A stretch of DNA of 51,649 bases, taken from positions 1 to 51,649 of the forward strand of contig CAZDIO010000027.1 in the NCBI GenBank assembly GCA_964505555.1, in the 5' to 3' direction. Below are positions 32,437 through 38,771 of this stretch, piece by piece. The notes beneath the pieces are model-generated. The model was not told where the DNA came from and ran no database searches. It saw only the letters and a program-made list of their open reading frames with translations. This DNA is from CAZDIO01 sp964505555. GTDB taxonomy: Bacteria > Bdellovibrionota_C > UBA2361 > SZUA-149 > CAZDIO01. The position numbers were made by a program, and so were the translations under genes. The first letter of the stretch is position 1. Each line of letters starts with the position of its first letter.

Positions 32437-33672
32437 CTAGCCAGTGGAAATTCTACTTTCATTAAGGAGTTGGGTGGTCTGGTCAGAAAGGAGCGTTTTT
32501 AAGGTGTCTATCGCTGCGGTGAGATCTACCGTTGCACCTTGTTTGGAGAGTGTTTCACCAAGCGCGGTAACCATGAGATGCAGACGATCGTCTTTGTACG
32601 CTGGCCCAAAAAGACCAACTCGAATCGCACTTTGTTGCCATGGACCCATCGCAGTACTAACAACGATATTATAGTTTTTATTCAGGGCAGACACAACTGA
32701 TACTGCATCGATACCGGCAGGCATTTTTATGACTACTACTGTCGGGAGACGATCATCTTGAGCCACGGGAAGAGAGAGCCCCATTGCTTCAATGGCGGCT
32801 GCAAATGCGTGATGCGCACGGGCTTGTTTTCCCCAGAGAGCTTCCATTCCTTCTCCAGTTACAAGCTGCTCCAAAGCAACTTTAAGCGCGTAGAGAAGGG
32901 GTATCGGCGGAGTAACATGATAGGAGCCACCTTCAAGCCAAAAATTAAGAAGCTTCGTAAGATCAAGGAGCCATGATTGGGGACGATACAGCTCTCCACG
33001 GGCATTTGAGGTAAAGACTTGAAACGCTCGGTCACTGAGAGTTATTCCTGATACCCCGGCATAAGCACCGATACCCTTTTGTCCTGCGCAGTAGACAGCA
33101 TCGAGTTTCCAATCGTCGACACATAAGGGAACACGACCTCCGGTGCTTACCGCATCTAGCAAAATTAGACATTCGGGATGGATAGATTTGACTAATGTGG
33201 AGATCGCTTTAACGTTGTTTATTACCCCTGTCGAGGTTTCTCCATGAACGAGCATCAGCAGATCGAGATGAGAGTGCTTTCTTAGTTGTTTCTCAAGTTT
33301 TTCAAGGCAGATAGAATTTCCCCAAGGGATGTCAACCTTTGTTACGTAGGTCGAGATTGATGAGGCAACGGTATACATCCGTTCACTAAAAACTCCTTGC
33401 ACGAGGGACATTACCTGTGAGGAGCGATGAAGAAGCGCCTTGATGCAAACATCAGCAGCCCCAGATCCGGAGAGTGCTAGAGCACAGGTGATCGAGTTTG
33501 AAGTTTTAAATGCTTTTTGCCACAGCTCTGAAAGCTCAACGCGAAGCGCTTTTGAAACCTCCCCACCATGGGGAGCCAGTGGCCATAGGAGAGCCTGCGA
33601 AACAGCGTCGGAGACATCTCCTTGTCCAGGAAAGTAAAACTGAACTGATTTTGGCGTTTCAAAATTTGCCAT
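32437..33672 (-). CDS. Class V aminotransferase, serine-pyruvate/alanine-glyoxylate type
   Basis: 411 residues, fold type I PLP enzyme. The PLP lysine is Lys199 in VYCAGQKGIGAYAGVSGI, the cofactor-pyridine Asp is Asp173 in LILLDAVSTGGRVP, and the substrate segment HGETSTGV is residues 143-150; SGSGAADVCI (68-77) binds the phosphate. The domain pattern is that of serine-glyoxylate/alanine-glyoxylate aminotransferases and SerC-related enzymes. A role in serine/glycine metabolism is possible, but the absence of partner genes leaves the substrate open. The C-terminal 45 residues are a helical extension of less conserved sequence. Upstream (33673-34086) is repeat-filled intergenic DNA. Confidence 0.85.
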   Translation of the reverse strand: MANFETPKSVQFYFPGQGDVSDAVSQALLWPLAPHGGEVSKALRVELSELWQKAFKTSNSITCALALSGSGAADVCIKALLHRSSQVMSLVQGVFSERMYTVASSISTYVTKVDIPWGNSICLEKLEKQLRKHSHLDLLMLVHGETSTGVINNVKAISTLVKSIHPECLILLDAVSTGGRVPLCVDDWKLDAVYCAGQKGIGAYAGVSGITLSDRAFQVFTSNARGELYRPQSWLLDLTKLLNFWLEGGSYHVTPPIPLLYALKVALEQLVTGEGMEALWGKQARAHHAFAAAIEAMGLSLPVAQDDRLPTVVVIKMPAGIDAVSVVSALNKNYNIVVSTAMGPWQQSAIRVGLFGPAYKDDRLHLMVTALGETLSKQGATVDLTAAIDTLKTLLSDQTTQLLNESRISTG

Positions 33673-33736
33673 TGTCTGCTGCTGTAAGTTTTAATCTGTT
33701 ACTATCTAAAAGATATCAGCTAAAAATTTATTTACT

Positions 33737-33788
33737 GCAGAGGACGCAGAGAAAAAATAAAGAAATATATTTCCTCTGCGTCCTCTGC
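33737..33788. repeat. GCAGAGGACGCAGAG hairpin
   Basis: GCAGAGGACGCAGAG (33737-33751) pairs perfectly with 33774-33788 around a 22-base AT-rich loop. The arms resemble the CACAGAG inner arms of the MITEs at 2102 and 50007 but lack their outer repeats. It may be a related short palindromic unit. It lies upstream of the aminotransferase start. Confidence 0.6.
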
Positions 33789-33841
33789 GGTATCAAAAAT
33801 CTTTCATTACGTGCTCCGCCTACGGCAAGCGCCCAATATCA

Positions 33842-33990
33842 CTAGAGCGGGTCCATTTTAGATGCAGCAGGAACTTTCTGTCGTTGCGAGCGGAGCGAAG
33901 CAATCTCGCAACTGCTAAAGCGATCCGAGATTGCTTCGCTCCGTTCGCAACGACAGGTTTTTTGCCACACGTAAAGTAGAACAGCGCTAG
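33842..33990. mobile_element. Palindromic MITE-like element, CTAGAGC family (copy 2)
   Basis: 149 bp. Outer ends CTAGAGCGGGTCCATTTTAG (left) and, in complement, CTAGCGCTGTTCTACTTTA (right); inner 31-base arms (33878-33908, 33926-33956) match at 30 of 31 positions and read CTGTCGTTGCGAGCGGAGCG inward. Same two-layer architecture as the element at 7195-7371, without its GC-rich insert. No target duplication is clear. It fills most of the gap between the aminotransferase and the kinase operon. Confidence 0.7.
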
Positions 33991-34086
33991 TAGTATTTCG
34001 ACTATGATCAAAAGGTTCTTTACGAGAAAAACTGTGCCCAAAAAACTCATGTAGAGACATGCGTTTATGGAGGATTTAGGCGGGGA

Positions 34087-34785
34087 TTATCTCGATTTAC
34101 TTCGAGATTCGATGGAATTTATTCGTTTTAACAGCTCATCTAAGGGTGTTACTGTTGAGAGCGGAGTGGCTCCGGAGATGGAGTATTTCTCTTCAAGAGC
34201 GTTTAGTTTTGTAATAGTATTTGCCGTAAGGAGTTGTTTAAGGTTTTTTTCAAGAACATCTTCTTTCATTGAGCGAATTTGAATCAGTGCTCGGACTGTA
34301 TCTTCATCTAATGAGGTGAATTTCTCCTGAGAATCACGCCCTTGATCCTCTAAACAGATAGCGCTTTCACGCTTGTCTTTGTGCGTTTTATACACAGGGA
34401 GAACCTCGGTAGGGATAACATTTCCAGATTCTGTGACCATCAAAGCCACTACTCGTGAACGTGGTTGAGGATTTTCAGGGAGTATTGCTGAAATGGTCCA
34501 CCGATCGCTCTTTTCTTGTTGGAGAGAGGCTTTTAATTGCTGAGTAGTCGGTTGAATTAACGCTTGAACATCATTGTCAGCGCTTTTTGTAGGCTCTTTT
34601 GTCTCAATGAGCGGTTCTTCAAGCAATAAAACAAAGGCTTCTTTTAGCCCTTCATGGGAAGTTACATGAAATGTAACCTGTTCAGAGTTTGCCAAAGGGT
34701 TCTCTGCCGCTACTATCGTAGATTCGTTTGCGAGGAGCAAGAAGAAGAGAAAAGATAACAAAATAAGATAATAAAGAGTCTTCAC
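34087..34785 (-). CDS. Exported protein of unknown function, third gene of kinase operon
   Basis: 232 residues, not recognised. A signal peptide (YYLILLSFLFFLLLANESTIVAA) is followed by a beta-type pattern (EQVTFHVTSHEGLKEAFVLL...RWTISAILPENPQPRSRVVAL) resembling a small Ig-like or surface domain, then a charged helical C-terminus (DTVRALIQIRSMKEDVLEKN, RINSIESRSKSR). It overlaps the preceding gene by four bases. The beginning of its mature part and that of its neighbour have similar composition, perhaps an ancient duplication. Likely periplasmic. Confidence 0.6.
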   Translation of the reverse strand: MKTLYYLILLSFLFFLLLANESTIVAAENPLANSEQVTFHVTSHEGLKEAFVLLLEEPLIETKEPTKSADNDVQALIQPTTQQLKASLQQEKSDRWTISAILPENPQPRSRVVALMVTESGNVIPTEVLPVYKTHKDKRESAICLEDQGRDSQEKFTSLDEDTVRALIQIRSMKEDVLEKNLKQLLTANTITKLNALEEKYSISGATPLSTVTPLDELLKRINSIESRSKSR

Positions 34786-35360
34786 AGTTTTTCCTCGGCT
34801 CCTAAGAGTTTTTTAATCCGGACAATTGCTTCACTGAGTAATTTTGAATTGCGCTTCAATAATTGAGTCTTTGTAAGTAACTCTCGTTGTGACTTGAAAG
34901 ATTCATTCACTTCTGTGAAATTCAAGGCGGATTTTGTTTCGCAATCAGGTTCGATAGAGAATGTTTCTGAGACAAGCGATTTGCCATTTCGATATACGAG
35001 TTGAAATTGATATCGAAGAGACTCTTTTGGAGTTGGAAAAGAACCTACAAATACTTCATTTGTGGCATCAAAACGTAGAGGAACGACGAGGAGTTGACTA
35101 TCAATAAGGAGGAAGGCTCGAACTTGATGAATGCGATCTAAATGTTCCCGTGGGGCAAAACTTACCTTCCCAAGAAGACCAGGAAGGGTGGCAAGAGAGG
35201 TATCGTGGCGAAAGGCAAAAGATTCTGAGCTTTGCTTGATAATGCCGTTTGGACGGAGATCGTTCTCGCTTGCATGTCCGCTGTGAAGGGGCGAGAGTAG
35301 CACACTCAAAAGGAAGAGACTTCCCAGCAATTTATGATTATGAAGTGAGAGGTATTTCAT
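34782..35360 (-). CDS. Exported protein of unknown function, second gene of kinase operon
   Basis: 192 residues from ATG 35360, which is preferred over ATG 35387 because it lies 4 bases after the kinase stop and gives a clean signal peptide (MKYLSLHNHKLLGSLFLLSV to SGHA). The mature protein has strands ...VRAFLLIDSQLLVVPLRFDA and YQFQLVYRNGKSLVSETFSI, a beta-sandwich-like pattern, then a helical C-terminus (QRELLTKTQLLKRNSKLLSE). No enzyme motif. It could sense or bind something in the periplasm for the adjacent kinase, whose own extracytoplasmic part is short; this is inference. Confidence 0.6.
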   Translation of the reverse strand: MKYLSLHNHKLLGSLFLLSVLLSPLHSGHASENDLRPNGIIKQSSESFAFRHDTSLATLPGLLGKVSFAPREHLDRIHQVRAFLLIDSQLLVVPLRFDATNEVFVGSFPTPKESLRYQFQLVYRNGKSLVSETFSIEPDCETKSALNFTEVNESFKSQRELLTKTQLLKRNSKLLSEAIVRIKKLLGAEEKL

Positions 35361-35364
35361 ATTA

Positions 35365-36912
35365 TTACCACAACACCCAATTCCCAACTCTTCCGGTTGT
35401 CAAATCCTTATACTGACCCGAAGAGAGGCTTCCTGGGACCTGTTCCTTATTTGGTGAAGATTGAAAAATAATTTCAAGACCGTTACTGCGGAGGATGAGT
35501 TCGCTCTGTTCAGAAAGAGATTGTAGATCAATCATTACAGGTTTAAAGCCAGGAATGTTTAAGGTGATGATAAGTTTATTATTCAGTGCTCCATCGCTAA
35601 AACGAGAAGTGAGAAACATTGTCTGGCTGTCATCAGAGAATAACTTGTAAATAATTCCACTGTGTTGTCCAAGTGGGATGTAACTTGCTCCCATTGGCAG
35701 CTCTCCGCCCTCCATGCGGGGTTGTTTATTGAGCAAAGTAGTTTCAGTTGGGTTCGATGTAAAAAAGAGATGAGATATTGCAAAATACAGAGTTCCTGCA
35801 AGGAGCAAAAGACCAAAGAGAATAAAAGCTTTCCGCAAGCGCTCGTGATGAGATTGAGCGGATTGTTGAATTGATTGCAGAGCAATCTGAAGAGCTGAGT
35901 GTAGCTGTTGTATTTTTTGAGAAGTTACTTTCTTTACTTGTGTACTCATTTCGCGAAGGCGCTCAAGTAGATCCGTACTGGGCTTTGGAGTAAGGATTTC
36001 TTTTGGTTTTTTTAGATGACTTGATGAAGCACCTTTTTGTTTTCGTTCCTTATAAAGAAATGATTCCAAGGCCTCTTTGAAATCTTCAGTAGATTGAAAG
36101 CGGTCTGAAGGATTTGTGGCAAGCGCTTTGTCAAAAAGTTTTTCAAGCGAGGAGGGGACGTGTTGTAAATACACAGCAAGTGGAACGCGTGTGCCAGCTA
36201 ATTTTTCTTCTAATTGTGCGTTTAGTGAGGAATCTGTAAAAGGAAGTTTTCCGGTAATCAATTGATACAGGGTAATTGCAACCGAATAAAGATCGCTACT
36301 TTCATTAAGTTCCATTCCTTGAAGGGCTTCGGGAGATAGGTACTCAAATGTTCCGACACCGTGATTGAGCTCCGCTTGAGGAATCTCCTCGGTGGGAAGT
36401 TTCGAAACGCTGAAATCTCCTATTTTGATCTCGCCATGGGTTCCGATGAGCAAATTCTCTGGTTTAATATCACGGTGAAGGATCCCCGCTCGATGAATGG
36501 CACGAAGCCCGGAGAGCACTTGTAGGATGAGCTGAATTCCTTCTTCGATTGGAAAAGGAGACTCACGTCGTTTCAGTTCAAACTGCAGGTCTCGGTTTGC
36601 AGCAAGCTCCATTGAGAGATAACAAAGTTCTCCTTTCACAACAAAGTCATGAAGTTTTAATACGTTATGATCGCGGGCAGAAAGCATCGCGAGCGCTTCA
36701 CGTTTTAATCGAGTGATGTTCTGTTCAGGATTTCGCAGATTTTTTGCAAGAACTTTGACCGCAAGAAAAGTGTCTCCAGTAGGACCAGCCCCTGAAAGAT
36801 CCCGCGCCTTATAGACGATGCTGTTTCGACCACGACCAATGGTCGCAAAAATTTCAAACCGATCATCGAAGATCGTGTTCTTAGAAATATTCTGAGATTC
36901 AGAAGCAAGCAT
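35365..36912 (-). CDS. Membrane-anchored Ser/Thr protein kinase (PknB type) with DFS motif
   Basis: 515 residues. The kinase domain (about 18-290) has the G-loop IGRGRNSIVYKA, ATP lysine Lys53 (LAVKVL), Glu72, catalytic HRDIKPENLL with Asp148 and Asn153, and the activation segment closing GTFEYLSPEAL. The metal-binding DFG is DFS (166-168), an unusual substitution that keeps the Asp. A long helical linker (300-360, KLPTE-type charged) leads to one transmembrane span (KAFILFGLLLLAGTLYFAI), then a 130-residue extracytoplasmic beta-rich domain with no PASTA repeats. Bicistronic overlaps bind it to two exported proteins, so it may transduce an envelope signal. No cognate phosphatase is nearby. 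Confidence 0.9.
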   Translation of the reverse strand: MLASESQNISKNTIFDDRFEIFATIGRGRNSIVYKARDLSGAGPTGDTFLAVKVLAKNLRNPEQNITRLKREALAMLSARDHNVLKLHDFVVKGELCYLSMELAANRDLQFELKRRESPFPIEEGIQLILQVLSGLRAIHRAGILHRDIKPENLLIGTHGEIKIGDFSVSKLPTEEIPQAELNHGVGTFEYLSPEALQGMELNESSDLYSVAITLYQLITGKLPFTDSSLNAQLEEKLAGTRVPLAVYLQHVPSSLEKLFDKALATNPSDRFQSTEDFKEALESFLYKERKQKGASSSHLKKPKEILTPKPSTDLLERLREMSTQVKKVTSQKIQQLHSALQIALQSIQQSAQSHHERLRKAFILFGLLLLAGTLYFAISHLFFTSNPTETTLLNKQPRMEGGELPMGASYIPLGQHSGIIYKLFSDDSQTMFLTSRFSDGALNNKLIITLNIPGFKPVMIDLQSLSEQSELILRSNGLEIIFQSSPNKEQVPGSLSSGQYKDLTTGRVGNWVLW

Positions 36913-37180
36913 CTCGATACAACAACCTTATACGAAAATTAAAAGGCTATCTCCTTAGACTCACGAACAACCAAAAACCGCAAAAACGTGTATGGCCTTT
37001 AATCAAGGTGACACTCTTATGTTATGGAGGAAAAAATTAACCCAGCAACGTGAAGGAAATTGCCTCTAATTGGAATATAGCTAGTAATATCAATATGTTA
37101 TAAAGTTGTGGCGCAGTTATCTTCTAGCTTTCTAAATAGACAACCGCACTTTTGACAGGTATGAGGTTAGGTCATCACAA

Positions 37181-37254
37181 GCGCCCATAGCTCAACAGGA
37201 TAGAGCACCAGCCTTCTAAGCTGGGGGTTCCGCGTTCGAGTCGCGGTGGGCGCA
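37181..37254 (+). tRNA. tRNA-Arg (anticodon TCT)
   Basis: A full cloverleaf: acceptor GCGCCCA/TGGGCGC, D arm GCTC...GAGC, anticodon stem CCAGC/GCTGG around loop CTTCTAA (anticodon TCT, reads AGA) and T arm CGCGG/TCGCGG region with TTCGAGT. The discriminator is A37254 and CCA is not encoded; the next bases are CGT. A palindrome starts at the 3' end. Confidence 0.95.
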
Positions 37255-37373
37255 CGTTGGCATATTTGGCTAAATCCCGCGTTGCGGGAGATTGCTGCGG
37301 TGCTCATGTGCAGGAAGCAGATTCCGCTCCTCATAATTCCCGCGCCTTGGCTTTAACCAAATCTGCCAACGTG
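37253..37373. repeat. tRNA-associated palindrome after tRNA-Arg
   Basis: 121 bp, beginning CACGTTGGCATATTTGG at the last two bases of the tRNA and ending with the near complement CCAAATCTGCCAACGTG (16 of 17). The centre contains TGCTCATGTGC and CCGCTCCTC, also found in the palindromes after tRNA-Ala (46908-47050, 47075-47216). It may act as terminator and/or be a dispersed element that targets tRNA ends. Confidence 0.65.
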
Positions 37374-37497
37374 CTGGGAGATCCAAGAAAATTATCTTAA
37401 ACAAAACTATTTACATGTTACGTGGGATTTCAGAACAGGAAAAATCTTCCGGCCAAGCCGTAAGCTTGACGATTGCTGCAAGAAGCAATCAGTAATG

Positions 37498-37526
37498 CTG
37501 TCGTTGCGAGCGAAGCGAAGCAATCT
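37498..37526. repeat. Single inner arm of the CTAGAGC-family palindrome
   Basis: CTGTCGTTGCGAGCGAAGCG continues to AAGCAATCT at 37526, identical in design to the inner arms at 7236 and 33878. The matching arm is only weakly present (TACTCGCAATGAGAG near 37565), so this is a decayed or solo unit. It lies between the tRNA-Arg palindrome and the nrdB stop. Confidence 0.55.
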
Positions 37527-37587
37527 CTCCTCTTCTTACGAAGAGGACGAGAAGTGTTTACTTTACTCGCAATGAGAGAAGCAGCCT

Positions 37588-38646
37588 TTACCAAACAAGC
37601 GATGAGGCGCTTTGGTATTCTGTTACTCTTGTTTCGAAGAAGTTCTTTTCTTTTGCTAGATCTATGGTTTCGCTCATCCAGGGGAAGGGGTTTTTTGAGC
37701 CGTATTGGGTGGAGAGGCCGATTCGTTCTAGGCGGCGGTCTCCGATGTACTGGACGTAGTCACGAAACATATCAGCGTTTAGACCAAGAACTCCATCGGG
37801 GAGACAATCTGCGGCGTAGACATATTCGTAATCTACGGCTTGCTGGATCATCTCCGAAAGTTCTCGTTGGAGCTCCGGGGTCCAGATCTCTGGGTTTTCA
37901 AACTTGATGGTGTTGATGAGATCGACTCCGAAATTAAGATGAATTGATTCATCTCTTAAAATGTACTGGAACTGTTCGCCAATTCCGCTCATCTGGTTTT
38001 GACGGTGGAAAGAAAGAATCATCGCAAAACCACTGTAAAAGAAGATACCTTCCATAATCACATAAAACCCGACGAGGTTTTTTAGAAAGTCTTGCTTTCC
38101 TTGTAAGGTCTCAGTTGTAAAATCAGGACGAAGCACTGCTTCGGTCAACGACATCACAAAGTTATCTTTTCCCTGAATCGAGGATACTTCGTGGTACATA
38201 TTAAAAATCTCTCGCTCATCAAGACTCAGAGACTCCACGATGTAATGAAACGCATGGGTGTGAATCGCCTCTTCAAATGCTTGGCGTAAGAGATACTGCC
38301 GAGCTTCAGGGTTTGTGATAAATTTAAAAATCGCTAAAACGATATTGTTTCCAACAAGACTCTCCCCAGTGCTGAAGAAACCGAGGTTTCTCATGATCAC
38401 CAAACGCTCTAACTCGGTGAGCTTGTTTGATTTCCAAAGTTCGATATCTCGTTGCATTGGAACCTCAGAAGGCATCCAATGATTGGCGCAGCCATTAAGG
38501 TAATGCTCCCACGCCCAGTGGTACTTCAAGGGCATGAGTTGGTTCACATCAACGGCACGACAATTGAGGAGTTTTTTGTCTTCAACATTTATTCGTCGAG
38601 TTAAATCGTTGGGTTTTTGATCGGCAGCGTTGCAACAAATAGACAT
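37588..38646 (-). CDS. nrdB: Ribonucleotide reductase beta subunit, class Ic type
   Basis: 352 residues. This small subunit houses the dimetal cofactor that generates the radical for NrdA. Ligand motifs are FSTGESL (Glu95, where class Ia has Asp84), QAFEEAIH (Glu126, His129) and RDESIH later in the chain. The radical tyrosine position, four residues after the ligand His, is Phe133 (HTHAFHYIVE). Glu for Asp and Phe for Tyr are exactly the two changes seen in Chlamydia trachomatis NrdB, which uses a Mn/Fe cofactor instead of a tyrosyl radical, so this should be class Ic. ATG 38646 has AGGAGGAAT just upstream. It is the second gene after nrdA; a 14-bp hairpin lies between. Confidence 0.95.
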   Translation of the reverse strand: MSICCNAADQKPNDLTRRINVEDKKLLNCRAVDVNQLMPLKYHWAWEHYLNGCANHWMPSEVPMQRDIELWKSNKLTELERLVIMRNLGFFSTGESLVGNNIVLAIFKFITNPEARQYLLRQAFEEAIHTHAFHYIVESLSLDEREIFNMYHEVSSIQGKDNFVMSLTEAVLRPDFTTETLQGKQDFLKNLVGFYVIMEGIFFYSGFAMILSFHRQNQMSGIGEQFQYILRDESIHLNFGVDLINTIKFENPEIWTPELQRELSEMIQQAVDYEYVYAADCLPDGVLGLNADMFRDYVQYIGDRRLERIGLSTQYGSKNPFPWMSETIDLAKEKNFFETRVTEYQSASSLVW

Positions 38647-38667
38647 ATTCCTCCTTCTAGAACTGTA

Positions 38668-38719
38668 ATAAGAATGAGATATTTTTTCGATCCGACAATG
38701 AAAGGTATCTCATTCTTAT
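38668..38719. promoter_or_regulatory. 14-bp hairpin in the nrdA-nrdB gap
   Basis: ATAAGAATGAGATA (38668-38681) and its perfect complement (38706-38719) are 24 bases apart in the 125-bp intercistronic region, 22 bases before the nrdB start. It could be an mRNA processing or stability element that balances NrdA and NrdB, or an operator if nrdB has its own promoter. Confidence 0.5.
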
Positions 38720-38771
38720 AGAAGCTTCCATCTATTTTCTTAATTTACTTTTCTTAGTTTCCTTTCTTTGT

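Noticed and set aside
37441..38000. CRISPR-like repeats near tRNA-Arg and nrdB
   Set aside because: The repeated cores are inverted and dispersed, not direct repeats with regular spacers, and no cas genes are present.
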